Below are positions 20,701 to 31,414 of a stretch of DNA of 64,000 nt, one piece after another; positions within the stretch are counted from its first letter, which is position 1, and the number at the start of each line of letters is the position of its first letter. Below the pieces are notes generated by a model. The model was not told the origin of the DNA. It did not search any database and worked only from the letters and a program-made list of their open reading frames with translations. Origin of the DNA: Lunularia cruciata (taxonomy: Eukaryota; Streptophyta; Marchantiopsida; Lunulariales; Lunulariaceae); contig OX419755.1 of the NCBI GenBank assembly GCA_948567375.1, forward strand, positions 41,111,001 to 41,175,000. Reading direction: 5' to 3'. Made by a program: the position numbers and the translations under genes.

Positions 20701-21125
20701 TGTAAAATATTGATACCAAGGAGAGAAATAGGAGAATGGAAACTCACATTGGGACACTTAATATGGGAAGACTCCAAATACATAGCATGAGCTTTGGCTT
20801 TGATATTTATAGGTATCATACAAGGCCCTTGAGAAGCTTCCCAAGAAGTTTCCTTGAGCCACTTTCTTAGAATGCAAGCCAAGTTAACCAAGAAATGTCT
20901 CCGGAAGCTTCCTTCTAGAAGCTGCCTACTTGGCATGCAAGCTAAGCTAGTTGGAAGCTTTTAAGAGCTTCCTTCTAAAAGCTATTTTCTTGGGGTGCAA
21001 GTTAAACTAGTCAAAAGGCTTCCCAAGAAGCTTCCTAGATGCTTCTAGAATATTTTGGGCTAATTTGGCTTATTCTCTACTTTGTTAGCCTTACAAACTA
21101 TGTTGCTAAACATCATATTGTTACA
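20701..21125 (-). repeat. B-2 5' LTR
   Basis: TGTAAAATATT...CATATTGTTACA. U3 holds GAAGCTTC-type units and TTCTAGAATATT near 21042. The TATA region reads GATATTTATAGG on the plus strand near 20800. Confidence 0.85.
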
Positions 21126-22185
21126 TATAGATTGAGTACAGACATGATGTTGGAGGTGGATTAGTTGATTATGCGCTTCTCTTTGTTCTCAACCACTCAC
21201 ATGCTTACATTAGGAGTTGACCCAACTATAGTGTTTTGATTGGCTATCACATGTTGTGATAGTAGAGATGGTGTGGTTCTTGCTTCTAGAGCAGAGGTAG
21301 TTGATGATAATCTGACTTGGTTGAAGAGCATTGGATCCATTTGGCTACTTATGGCTTGTGGCATGCAACAACTACTAGGTTAAAGGAGTTACCAACTAGA
21401 ATTACATTTGAATGAGCTAGGTTTAAATTCAAAAGAAAGGATCGTTTTATTTTTGGAACCTGCATTGGACTATGGTGCATAGCTCCTTATATTGGGTAAG
21501 GCTACAATTGTTAGTCTTGGGCTACAAAAGACCAATAAGAAGAGGCATTATTTTAGATTGAAATATCTCTACGAGATGGTTCTACATAGTACATTACATG
21601 TTGGGAGCTCATTGTCCAGATTCAGCCTGGCCATTTAACTAACAGTTTTATGGTGAAAGCTCAGGCTATTGCAATAGTAGTAGAGTCATATGATGTGCTA
21701 GTTGGTGCAACAATGCTATACTCCATGGATTTAGCATTGACTATTGGGAGGAGATAGCTTCCTATAGGTTAGGTTGGAAATCAAGTGAAGAATGTGTGTG
21801 TTACCTATAGGTGTACTTTAGTAGTGGTAATCTTTAGTAGTGGTAATCTTGGCTCACTATAATCAAAGACTATGGCATCAATTTCAGATTTTAGTAGTTC
21901 TATTACTTGGCCTAGTGACTTATTGGAGAGGAATGCTTAGTAATATAAGATACCTTAATACTAGAATATATCACTCAAATTTGGAGTATGAGTGGGGTTG
22001 TTCCATCCACCTTGGATGTTCTATTGTGTAGTTTTGAGTAGACATTGCAACAATATGTAGATCAAATGGTACAATAGGCTTAGAATGGAGCCTTTGTACT
22101 ACCAAGAGACCAGTTTGAGTATGAGCTTCCAACATCTATTACCTTATCACCTTTGAAGATCACACTTATTGCTTGGTAGTGTCTA
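21126..22185 (+). pseudogene. Family F pol: retropepsin-like region
   Basis: Resumes the F frame after B-2. Around 21640-21730 the frame reads NSFMVKAQAIAIVVESYDVL and then VGATMLY, like the C-terminal half of a retropepsin ('YDVLLG'-type). After one frameshift SIDYWEEIASYRLGWKS follows. At 22000-22140 frames read LFHPPWMFY, QYVDQMVQ and FEYELPTSITLSP, leading into the methyltransferase block. Stops and shifts are numerous. The active-site triad is not clear, so the protease call rests on the C-terminal motif and order. Opposite-strand and short plus frames here are not genes. Confidence 0.5.
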
Positions 22186-22336
22186 AAGAGAGAGTATGCA
22201 TATTAGAGTTGTTTGGTGGGATCAATAATGAACTAGATGTAGACTATAAACAAGCATATGAGTTAAGATGTACTTATATGTAGAGAGAGATAAGATTTCT
22301 AAGCAAGTCTTTTTATATCATATGAAACACTTGGCC
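22186..22336 (+). pseudogene. Family F C5-methyltransferase-like domain, N-terminal piece
   Basis: The frame from 22183 reads VSKERVCILELFGGINNELD. The ILELFGGI (22200-22223) corresponds to motif I (D/E-L-F-x-G-x-G/I), the S-adenosylmethionine-binding loop of C5-cytosine methyltransferases. After a frameshift near 22265, YLYVERDKISKQVFLYHMKH follows, the motif II 'Y-x-x-E/D-x-D' region. The piece stops where A-1 inserted. Its continuation is at 31415-31799 and 49099-49580. No active enzyme is possible from this copy. Confidence 0.6.
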
Positions 22337-22498
22337 TGTAATGGCCATTTGTGCATGTGTATGGTATTGTGATATTTAGTTAGTATAACAAGTACTTGAT
22401 AGATATTATTTATATAGATAAAAAATTGTTCTACATGAGTCATGGTTAGCTAAAGTTAGTCATAGCTAAGATAGATGGGACCTTACTTTAGAGGAAGT

Positions 22499-23067
22499 TG
22501 TTGTGCGTATATACATCGCTACACAACATACATCACTGTCTACATTGCTGTCAACATCATACACTATAGAAACACAACTCACACATAAGTCATACATAGA
22601 CTCTAAAGTGCCACAATAAATCAGATTGCTTAACACTCTCAAATCAACTCAACTCAGATTAGTACTTGATCTGTCACTGTATAAACTGCCAACAACTAGG
22701 GCATTGATTATAGTCAAGCCACACCCACTCAAGCATAGAGAATCCAGGTGACACTTTCCGGCCTCTGTCCACCATAGCCAGGAACTCGAAGGCTCAACAT
22801 CAGAGAAGTGAGCTCTTTGGAGCTCACTTCAAGACTATACTCCCTGGACTCGAGCTAGCATTGAAACCCTAATGGTCCCATTGACGGCACACTCAATGGT
22901 GCAAACGGTGCAAAGTGATGGTGGGCCCCACCGTGATGTCAGTACCCCAAACACCAAATCTAACCGTCAGAAAGTAGTCTTTGAGATACTGCTGAAATAA
23001 CTCTAACTACTATCATTGGAACTCTAGTGTCCGAGCATCTAGATGTGGAACTACAAATGGCTTGACA
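22499..23067. repeat. Young family C copy (solo-LTR-like), 569 bp
   Basis: TGTTGTGCG...TTGACA inserted in the A LTR, flanked by AAGT on both sides (22495-22498, 23068-23071). The uninterrupted A LTR reads GAGGAAGTGGAAAAG at this point. It is CpG-rich (GTGCGTA, TTCCGG, GACGG, CCGTGATG, AACCGTC). TG...CA ends and the lack of coding suit a solo LTR; a TRIM or other small element is possible. Confidence 0.75.
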
Positions 23068-23383
23068 AAGTGGAAAAGATGAGCACCACTATTTTGGATT
23101 CTACTGTGTTGACTTGGTATTATTCCTAGGTGTTTGGCTTGAGGAAAGAGTTGAGAACTCTTGGGCCTGCAATCCTTTTTGTTTTGGATTCTTTTATAGT
23201 CCAAGGATAGCCCATGTGAAGGAATCCTTGAATTAGTTGTTGGGTCAAGATAAGATCACATGCTTAGTGGAATATGCCCATGTGGATGGAATTCCTTTAT
23301 ACTTTTTAACTTTACTTGATTTTAGCCTAGTTTCTTGAGTTACTATGGTAAATAGTAACTTTGGTGCATAATTGTTTCACAAG

Positions 23384-23390
23384 TATATAA
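23384..23390 (+). promoter_or_regulatory. TATA box of the A LTR
   Basis: TATATAA, conserved in the A LTR copies (for example 31217-31223), about 50 bp upstream of a CT-rich stretch. Likely pol II core promoter. Confidence 0.55.
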
Positions 23391-23590
23391 ACCAAGGGTG
23401 AGTAGGTACTCATCATCCTTTCATTTGCAACTATCTCTCTCTCATTGAGTTTTCTAATGAGTAATGTCTTGAGTCTTAGAGTATTAACCTTGAGGGAGTA
23501 TGATGGAGTTGGGGTCCTTTGCCTTCTTAGTCCATAGTGCGCTACCATTAGTCGTTTATCCTAAGTGAGAGACAAGCTAGCTCACATTTT

Positions 23591-23609
23591 TGGTTCCATT
23601 GCAAGGACC
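23591..23609 (+). other. A-1 primer-binding site, decayed Asp-tRNA type
   Basis: TGGTTCCATTGCAAGGACC matches TGGCGCCGTTGCCGGGGA-type sites, as used by Athila/Tat relatives, mainly after CpG-type changes. It lies four bases after the LTR end. Confidence 0.6.
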
Positions 23610-24445
23610 TCTCTAGAAGGCAAGATAATGTTCCGTGTACAATTCTATATTAGACGGAAGGAGGCTATGAGAGCTCAATTTGAGAGAACTTTAGGAGAGG
23701 AGAGGGCTGAACTTATGTTAGAGAACTTGGACCCATTTTTATACCCTATAGTTCACTATGATGTCTTTGAGGTGATTTTGTACATCTTGTACACATGAGA
23801 GGATTTGGAGAGATTATGTGAGGTGGATTGCAAATTTTGGGGATTAAGGTGATTTTGGGAAAAATTTGAAGTTTGAGATCTAGACTTGAAATTCAACATA
23901 TGATAGCTTAGGGTATTTTCCAATTATCACAATTGAAATTATTGTGAGAGCTACTATGCGCACTGGGCTAGAATTTTTGAAAGTTGATAGGGTAAACTGC
24001 TCCTACAACTGCATGCTCTCTAGAAAATTATATAGACCCTACCATTTCTTCAATTTTCAGTGGATTTTCCTGAAAATTATTAAGAAAATTCAGTGCATTA
24101 TATCCTACCTATTGACTTAAAAATTAGAGAGAGATCATTATTGCGCAAGGAATTATGAGTTTTTTAAGTGAGAGGGGTGGTTTTCAAACCAAATCTGAAA
24201 TATGTGTGCTGAATAGAAATGTGTCTAGGCCAAATGGCTTAATGAAAAGATCTGAAATTTTGCAAAAAAGGTACACCCTAGAGTTGTGATCAAGTTTGAA
24301 AATTTTCAAAGGACATTGACACACCAATTGCAAGATTTGACTGACATTGTGAGGAAGGGTCAATTCTGGAGAGTTTAGCTTTCATGCATGAGAAGTGTGA
24401 GAGCAACAAAAAACAAGTTTGAGTGTTTAGACTCATCTTTGGAAC
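23610..24445 (+). other. A-1 leader
   Basis: The first 200 bp stay open (RVQFYIRRKEAMRAQFERTL) but match nothing known. From 23800 to 24445 it is AT-rich with no frame; the usual long untranslated leader of such elements. Confidence 0.4.
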
Positions 24446-24919
24446 ATGGAAGGTCACCAAGAGTGGAAATTGAGGCTATGCAAGGTTCCCCAAGGGTTTG
24501 AGGTGATTGTAGGGGTGGATTTGAGGAGAAGAGAGTTTAGAATAGAATTTGAAGAGAGTGTAGAGAGGATCCAAAAACCTACACCACTTGGAAGAAAGAG
24601 TGAGTCAAAGTGCTTTTTATATAGAGAGAAGGAACATAAGGCAAGTTCATGTCCATTGACTTTTGAGAGCAAGAGATTGATAGAAAGGAGAGGCTCACTT
24701 GACTTGGGTTTGCATGTTGGACATTCTTCACCAAGATTGGGAGGGAGAAGATCTAAGACCAAGGAGTTGTGTGAGGTTTGTGGAGTGGAAGGACTTCCAA
24801 AAAGACATGAGTGTAGTGGAGTAAAAGCACTTGTGGAGACTTTGGTGAAGGATCTTGGAGAGAGTTTTAGTATAGCTACAAAAATACTACCACCTTCATC
24901 AACTATTTCTCAAGATTAG
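24446..24919 (+). CDS. A-1 extra ORF upstream of gag
   Basis: An uninterrupted 157-codon frame between leader and gag, striking in an element otherwise full of stops. It contains CFLYREKEHKASSC, a zinc knuckle with the second Cys as Tyr, and LCEVCGVEGLPKRHEC, a second C-x-x-C...H-x-C cluster; the middle is Arg/Glu-rich. An extra ORF before gag is a known trait of Tat/Ogre-type elements. I cannot show homology to their ORF1, and function is unknown. It may be a fragment of a longer frame, as upstream sequence is ambiguous. Confidence 0.5.
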   Translation: MEGHQEWKLRLCKVPQGFEVIVGVDLRRREFRIEFEESVERIQKPTPLGRKSESKCFLYREKEHKASSCPLTFESKRLIERRGSLDLGLHVGHSSPRLGGRRSKTKELCEVCGVEGLPKRHECSGVKALVETLVKDLGESFSIATKILPPSSTISQD

Positions 24920-24922
24920 TGA

Positions 24923-25154
24923 TGGAGATAATCTTTTAATTTATGGATAAACTATCCATGAGAGTTCAATTAATATGCACTCTAGGATTTGATGTTGCTA
25001 TAGAAATCTTGGAGCAACTTGAAGCATTTGTGTTCCCTAGGATGTATTACTCTTAAATGGTGTTAGTCATGTATATACTCTATTAGTTATAGAGTGAGAG
25101 AAAAGAAAAGAGAAAAAGAAAATTGAGAGAAAAGAAAGATAGTGAGGGGTTAAG
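24923..25154 (+). other. Spacer between extra ORF and gag
   Basis: Non-coding, ending in a purine-rich run (GAGAGAAAAGAAAAGAG) before the gag ATG. Confidence 0.4.
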
Positions 25155-27270
25155 ATGGAGAAACTTCCAATTTTCTTTAGCAAGGATGGAGAAGATTTGT
25201 TGAGCTTTATGAGAGGCTTGAAGAGAGCTTGCATAAGAAACAATGAGGGTAGGAAGAATGAGTGGGTCTCATTATACCAGATTTCTTTGAGGATGCAACA
25301 CTTACATGGTATGAGTCAAACTACCAAAAGAGAGAGAGAGGAGAGATGGAGAAGAAGAGTCTTAGGAGAGTTTGACTTCAACACTTATTAAGAACATTCT
25401 TCCATATGAGAGTTATGAGAGATTGATGAATGAGGTTACCTTTCTCAAGCAAGGAGATGGAGAGAAAGTGAGAGTCTATGTGGAAAGCATGGAAAAGTTA
25501 GAGTCCAGATTTTGCATAGCATTGAGGAAGAGTGGTGATGATGTGGAGACTACTATGACTTGCATAGGAGCTATGCTCACAAAGAATTTTGTGGGAGGGT
25601 TGAGACCACAAATTAGAGGCAAGGTGAGATATGATAAACCTTTTTCCAAGGTTGAAGCTATTAAGATCACAATTCATATGGAGGAGAGTTTGGAAGGAGA
25701 TGAGAGTGATTTGGTGGTGAAAGAGGTTATGCATCCTCCTAAAGGTTACAAGTATGGTGGAACTTCTGATACTTTGGTGGCAAGGGTTGCATTACAAGTA
25801 GTAGTTGCTCCAGTTCTTGCACCTCCACCAAAGGATCCACTTTAAACCATCATAGAACAACTTGTAGATCTCAAGATCAATGTGGTGCAACTTTGAGAGA
25901 AGAGAGAAGTGGATCAAAATGTTGGAAGGAGATCAAGGAGTTATGGAAGCTATCCATATAGAGGAGGCCAACCAACCAAAAATTTGAGTGAGAGCAATTG
26001 TTTTGGTTGTGGAAGAAGAGGTCTGTGAGCCGGCTTGTCTCTCACTCAAGATGAACCTCTGATGGTTATTATCGTAGCGCACCATGGACTAAGAAGGCAA
26101 GGAATCCCAACTCCATCATACTTCTCCAAGGCTAACACTCCAAGACTCAAGACATTGCTCACTAGAGAACTCAATGAGAGAGAGATACTTGCAAATGAAA
26201 GGATGATGAGTACCTCCTCACCCCTTGTTTATATACTTGTGAAATAGTTACAAACCAAAGTTACTAATTACCGTAATAACTCAAGTTACTAGACTAAAAG
26301 TCAAGTAAAGTCAAAAAGTAGAAAGGAATATCCATTCACATGGGCATATTCCCCTAAGCATGTGGTCTTATCTTGACCCAATCACTAAGTCAAGGATTCC
26401 TTCACATGGGCTATCCTTGGACTAAACAAGAATCCAAAACAAAAAGGCTTGCAGGCCCAAGAGTTCTCAACTCTTTCCTCAAAGCCAAACACCTAAGAAT
26501 AATACCAAGTCAACACACTAAAATCCAAAATAGTGGTGCTCATCTTTTCTACTTCCTCTAAAGTAAGGTCCCCTCTATCTTAGCTATGACTAACTTTAGC
26601 TAACCATGACTAATATAGAACCATCTTTTATATCTATATAAATAATATTTCTTAAGTACTTATAATACCAAGCTAAATATCACAATACCACACACATGCA
26701 TAAATGGGTGTTACAAGTCACATCCAAAGGAATTGCCCAAATTCCACTTACCATGGAGGAAGGGGTTATGAAGGAGCCAATAGAGGGAAAGAGGGAGGAA
26801 TTGAAACCCAAGTGCCTCCTAATCCAAACAAAGGTAAGGAGATAACATCTATAGATGTGGTTGAGAGCAAGTGTGAGAAAGGAAAGTGCTCAAAGTCCAA
26901 GGGTTTTAATTTGAATCTTTTGGCACAAGAGAAGAAGAGAGCTTGTTTTGCAAAGGATGTGCACTCTTCTCAAGGATATGCACTCTTCTCTAGGATTTAC
27001 TCCTAGCCAAGATACTCCTATGCCTACTAGGAGCACTCTCACAAGCACTTCAACACCATCAACAAAAAAGACTCCAAGGAAGAAGTTGGGGATGGAAGAC
27101 TTCTTGATCTCAAAGCAACAATGGAACTACAATGTCTTGGAGGATGTCTGTAGTCACAAGGCTAAAATCACAGTCGGCCAATTGATTGCTTTGAATCCTA
27201 CTTTGAGAATGGAGCTTAGAGGTGGTTTGAGTCTACAAGGAGCAAGAGGAAGAAGAAGGCAAAAGCTCTA
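25155..27270 (+). pseudogene. A-1 gag, zinc knuckle split by a solo LTR
   Basis: Starts MEKLPIFFSKDGEDLLSFMR. After a shift at about 25380 the 157-codon frame 25372-25842 carries YERLMNEVTFLKQGDGEKVR and VRVYVESMEKLESRF, the Retrotrans_gag signature (Leu-x-x-L-x-Q...V-x-x-Y). The knuckle CFGCGRRG at 26001-26020 continues as HIQRNCPN at 26716-26745; the solo A LTR between them cuts CX2CX4HX4C in half. Downstream is a basic spacer (26760-27270) with few stops. Confidence 0.8.
26024..26715 (-). repeat. Solo A LTR, antisense, in the A-1 zinc knuckle
   Basis: TGTGAGCCGG...GGTGTTACA, the reverse complement of the A LTR. Left flank AGGTC; right flank AGTC(A), the same 5-mer with one base lost. Joining the flanks restores the knuckle frame. 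Confidence 0.9.
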
Positions 27271-27900
27271 GTATCTATGGGGATGGTGGATGCTAAACCA
27301 GCACCATAGGAGGCTTGTGAATATGCCTTTAAGATTGATATGAGAATGAATGGTCACAACATCAAGGATGCATTGGTTGATGGAGGATCAACAATGAATG
27401 CCATATCAAGAAGGTTGATGAAGAAGTTGGGTATGATACCCTCTAGACCTTCAACATTTGTGGTGAGCATAGCAAACAAGCAACAAGTTTGACCTGTAGG
27501 GGTGATAAATAAAGTGGTAGTTTCAGTTATGGGAGTTCAAAATCTCATGACTTTCCAAGTCTTGAAGGATTCAAGCTATGACTTATTTCTTGGGAGGCTA
27601 TGGTTGAGATCAACATGCACAATTGATAAATGACACAAAAGATACTTGAAGATTGGACCATCAAACCATAGATTCACAATTCCTATGACTAACACCACCA
27701 ACACTTCACATTCAGATACACCATCTTCTAATTATTGGGAATCAGATTCAAAAGAAGGAGCTTCAAGTGTGGACACAAGCATGGAGGAGGAGACTTCCAT
27801 GGAGGAAGAAGGATCTGAATATGATTCAAGTTTGTATCCCTTGTGTGCTATGGATTTTTCACCTAAGCCAAAGGTTTTGAAGGACCCAGATAAATCACCA
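27271..27900 (+). pseudogene. A-1 aspartic protease and linker
   Basis: At 27350-27420 the frame reads IKDALVDGGSTMNAISRRLM; D-G-G-S stands where retropepsins have D-S/T-G-A/S. DSSYDLFLGRLWLRSTCTID at 27570-27625 is the C-terminal 'I/F-L-G-x-x-W' motif. It is followed by a Ser/Thr/Glu-rich linker (27700-27830) that stays open into RT. A few stops interrupt the protease part. Confidence 0.75.
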
Positions 27901-28941
27901 TTAACACTTGAGGAGATAGAAAGGAGGTTATCTTCTCTCAAGTATGGTCCAAATGTTACCAAGGAGGAGAAGGTGAGATTTGAGGAGATTTTTTGCAAGT
28001 TCATCCATGTGTTTGCTTTTAGTTACAAGGATCTAAAGGAAGTCACCTTGGAGGAGCACAAGATTGAGGTGGAGTCACATGCAAGACCAGTCCGCCAAAA
28101 GCAACGTCGCATTAGCCCACCAATATCTTTGGTGGTGAAAGAGGAGATTGATAAGCTCAAGGAGGCCAAATTTATCATTGAGGTGGAGAACTTGAAATGT
28201 GTGCCTCCCATTGTGATTGTGAAGAAAAAGAATGGAAAGCTTTGGGTATGTGTGGATTACAAGAAGCTTAACATTGTTACTAAGAAGGACTATTACCCTT
28301 TTCCATTCATTGATTAGATCTTGGAGGAGGTTGCAAGTCATGAGAGGTACAATTTTGGAGGTGGTTATAGTGGGTATAACCAAATCAAGATTGCACCAAA
28401 GCATCAACAACTCACCACACCTTGGGGAACTTATACTTTCAAGGTCATGCTTTTTGTGCTTTGCAATGCTTCAGCCACATTCCAACGGTTCATGATTAAG
28501 GTATTTGAACCTTTCATTGGGAAATTTGTGAGAGACTTCATAAATGACTTTTGTGTCAATGGGAGCAAGGAAGAGCACTTTGAGCACCTAATCAAGGTCT
28601 TGCAATGCTTGGATGAGGCAAATGCATCACTCAACCCAAAGAAGTGCATTTTTGGATGTGGAGAATGTCTAGTTTTGGGGCACATCATCTCCAAGGATGG
28701 AATGGTAGTTGATCGTGAGAAGGTGAGGAAAATCTCAGACCCTCCATTCCCTTCAAGCTTGACAAAGTTACGCCAATTCTTGGGGATGGTTGGGTACTAT
28801 AAGAGGTTCATTTTCTCATTTTCAAGCAAGGCTTATGCATTGACCATCTACATGAAGAAGGGTGTAGATTACATGGTGATTTTGGAAGAGAAGGAGACTC
28901 TCAAAGCTTTTGAGGAGCTCAAGCATTTGCTTGTTTTGTAG
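27901..28941 (+). pseudogene. A-1 reverse transcriptase
   Basis: Two long frames in the same order (to 28317, and 28321-28941). Motifs are IVIVKKKNGKLWVCVDYKKL (fingers, catalytic Asp of motif A region), YNFGGGYSGYNQIKIAP, TPWGTYTFKVMLFVLCNASA (motif B) and FINDFCVNGS at about 28536-28562. The last is the YxDD equivalent with the first Asp changed to Asn, so polymerase activity is lost. YYKRFIFSFSSKAYALT marks the connection to RNase H. A single TAG at 28315-28317 separates the frames. Confidence 0.85.
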
Positions 28942-29400
28942 CTCCAATTCTTGCTAAACCTGATTGGAGTAAGCATTTCATCCTCTACACTGATGCTTCT
29001 AATGTAGCTATAGGATGCACTCTTAGTCAATTAGACCAAGATAGGCATGATCATCTAATAGCTTATGTTAGTAGGCAGATGATTTCAACATAAAAGAACT
29101 ACTTTGTCATAGAAAGAGAAAGGTTGGCAATGATCTTTGGTCTTAAAAAGTTTAGACACTACTTGATTGGAGGGAAATCCACAATTGTCACGTATCACAA
29201 GGCTTTGAAGTACATCTTCAATAAGACTAATGTGGAAGGGAGGATAGCAAGGTGGATGATACTCTTGTCTGAGTATGACTACACCATTGAGGATAGACCT
29301 GAAAAGAAATATGCAAATGTTGATTTGTTATAAAGGGCCTATAATCATGATAGAGATGAGCCAATGGATGATTCCTTCCCGGATGAGGGGCTCATGACAA
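28942..29400 (+). pseudogene. A-1 RNase H
   Basis: Reads YTDASNVAIGCTLSQLDQDR, then YFVIERERLAMIFGLKKFRH and VTYHKALKYIFNK. These are the Asp (YTDAS), Glu (ERE-L) and 'T/D-H-x-x-L-x-x-x-F' blocks of Ty3 RNase H; the D of 'TDHKAL' is Tyr here. It ends with EYDYTIEDRPEKKYANVDLL. One stop at about 29092 and one at 29333. Confidence 0.8.
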
Positions 29401-30723
29401 TCTCAGCACTTAAGAGGTTCCAATAAAGTATAAGGAGATTGTGGATTTTGTGAAAAGAGGTAACTATCTAGAAGGGACGCATGCTAGGGAGGGAAGGCAC
29501 TTGCAGCAAGATCTAGACCTTACACAATGGTGGAGGATATTATTTTTCACCAAGGAGAAAATGGTCTATTTCAAAGAGCAATGGGTAATCAAGAGTCTTT
29601 CTTACTCATAAAGGAGTTTCATGAAGGTTTAGTGTGTGGAGGACACTTTGCAAGAAAGGTGACTGCTTTCAAGATTCTAGATGCAGGTTATCTTTGGAGA
29701 GGGATTTTCAAGGATTGTCTTGATTATTGCAAAACTTGTCATGTTTGTCAAGCTTTTGCTAAAAATTCTACATCTACACCACCACTTAGATCAATTCCAT
29801 TGCTATGACCTTTTGAGAAGTGGGGAGTTGATTTTGTAGGTCCTCTCAATAGAACCCCAAGGAACAATTGGTACATTGTGGTAGTTAGTAATTACATTAC
29901 CAAGTGAGTTGAGGCTAGACCATTGAGGGACAAGAATGAAGATGAAGTGGGTAGATCTCTTTATGAATGCATTATAACTAGTTTGGATGGCCTTTAAAGT
30001 TGGTTTCTGATAGAGGAGGAGATTTTACAGGAAGCATCACTACATCCATGTTACTACATTTCTCCATCATACATAGAGTAACTACATCCTATAAGCCAAA
30101 GTTTATTGGCTTGGCAGAAGAACCAATCAGACCTTGTGCATGATGTCGTCCAAAGATGCAGAAATGGAGGGGGCTAAACATCATTGGGACAAGAGGATTC
30201 ATGCAGTTTTGTGGGAGTATAGGACAACCATGAAGACTTCCATCGGATATTTTCCATTTCAATTGGTATATGGTATTGAGTCTACCTTACCTTTTCACTT
30301 TGATCTTCCTACCTTCTAAAACATTTATAGGAGATTGAAGAAAGCACAAGGAGTGATGCATAGAAGTCAAGGAAGGATCAACTCATGGAGTTGGAAGAAG
30401 CAAGAGCACTTGCTTTGGTTTGAGTGTAGCAAACTCAAAGGAAACAAAAGGCAAGATATTACAAGAGGCAAGGCAAGAAGAAGGTGGAGCCTTTCAAAAA
30501 AGGTGATTGGGTATTGTTATTTGATTCCATTCAATTCAAGAGAGTGCAAAAGAAGTCTTTGCCTAAGTAATTTGGACCTTTCATAGTGGAAAAGGTGTAA
30601 GGAAATTACACCTATGATCGCAAGGAGTTGGGAGGAAGACACTTTGATAGGATTGACCATGATAAGTTGAAAATGTATAATAGAAGGTAGAGAGACCTTC
30701 ACTTTGAGGACAAAGTGAAAACT
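29401..30723 (+). pseudogene. A-1 integrase
   Basis: The zinc-binding domain is clear at 29527-29808: HEGLVCGGHFARKVTAFKIL, then CLDYCKTCHVCQAF (HHCC). The core begins KWGVDFVGPLN (29821-29852, first catalytic Asp), followed by many shifts; the third block region reads WEYRTTMKTSIGYFPFQLVY (30211-30270). The basic C-terminal tail is recognisable to about 30690 (FGPFIVEKV, FDRIDHDKLKMYNRR). No chromodomain follows, unlike B and D. Confidence 0.8.
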
Positions 30724-30738
30724 TAGTCCGGGGGTAAA
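30724..30738 (+). other. A-1 polypurine tract
   Basis: AGTCCGGGGGTAAA immediately before TGTAACACCC. The complementary block follows the A-2 LTR at 52330-52350. Confidence 0.75.
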
Positions 30739-31414
30739 TGTAACACCCATTTGTGCATGTGTGTGGTATTGTGATATTTAGCTTAGTATAATAAGTACTT
30801 GAAAAATATTATTTATATAGATAAAGGATGGTTCTACATTAGTCATGATAAGCTTAAGTTAGTCATAGCTAAGATAAAGAGGACCTTACTTTACAAGAAG
30901 TGGAAAAGATGAGCACCATTATTTTGGATTCTAGTGTGTTGACATGGTACTATTTCTAGGTGTTTGGCTTTGAGGAAAGAGTTGAGAACTCTTGGGCCTG
31001 CAAGCCTTTTTGTTTTGGATTTTTCTATAGTCCAAGGATAGCCCATGTGAAGGAATCCTTGACTTAGTTGTTGGGTCAAGATAAGATCACATGCTCAGTG
31101 GAATATGCCCATATAGATGGATATTACTTTATACTTTTTAACTTTACTTGACTTTTAGCCTAATTACTTGAGTTACTATGGTAAAAATTAACTTTGATGT
31201 GTAACTATTTCACAAGTATATAAACTAGGGGTGAGGAGGTGCTCATCATCCTTTCATTTACAATTATCTCTCTCTTATTGAGTTCTCTAGTGAGTAATGT
31301 CTTGAGTCTTGGAGGAGTATGATGGAGTTGGGGTTCTTTGTCTTCTTAGTCCATGGTGCGCTACCATAATAGCCATCAGAGGTTCATTCTCAGTGAGAGG
31401 CAGGCCGGCTCATA
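30739..31414 (+). repeat. A-1 3' LTR
   Basis: TGTAACACCCATTTGTGC...CTCATA, 676 bp, with TATATAA at 31217-31223. Confidence 0.9.

Larger units (their letters stand above)
14918..21125 (-). mobile_element. B-2: antisense chromodomain Ty3/gypsy element
   Basis: LTRs at 14918-15209 (truncated) and 20701-21125 enclose gag, PR, a 60-bp repeat array, RT, RNaseH, IN and chromodomain in antisense order. The primer site is a perfect match. A solo A LTR sits in integrase (16032-16747). Flanks are CATAT on the left and TATAG on the right, so there is no clean 5-bp duplication. The family F frame continues across the insertion. Confidence 0.85.
22337..23586 (+). repeat. A-1 5' LTR, interrupted by family C
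   Basis: TGTAATGGCC...CTCACA, with the C copy at 22499-23067. The same LTR stands alone at 16032, 26024, 42419 and 47412. Confidence 0.85.
22337..31414 (+). mobile_element. A-1: Tat/Athila-like Ty3/gypsy element
   Basis: LTRs at 22337-23586 (holding C) and 30739-31414, an Asp-tRNA-like primer site, and internal order extra ORF, gag, PR, RT, RNaseH, IN, polypurine tract. RT has GYSGYNQIKIAP and TTPWGTYTF, motifs typical of the Tat/Athila side of Ty3/gypsy; there is no chromodomain. Removing the C copy makes the 5' LTR about 681 bp against 676 bp for the 3' LTR. It was inserted into the F methyltransferase. Flanks TGGCC and GACCC do not give a perfect duplication. Confidence 0.85.

Noticed and set aside
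20496-20936. 146-codon minus-strand ORF as a gene
   Set aside because: It runs from the B-2 LTR across the primer site into the leader; similar chance frames appear at 1990-2208, 33907-34263 and 50543-50725 in other B LTRs.
14918-21125. A clean target-site duplication for B-2
   Set aside because: Flanks CATAT and TATAG do not match as 5-mers; only a partial overlap is possible.
30891-31079. Recurrent 60-codon ORF (also 23013, 26373, 42769)
   Set aside because: All lie at the same place in A LTRs on the antisense strand; repeated non-coding LTR sequence.
22337-31414. Endogenous pararetrovirus
   Set aside because: Gag, integrase, LTRs, primer site and polypurine tract are present and no movement or coat protein is seen; it is an LTR retrotransposon.
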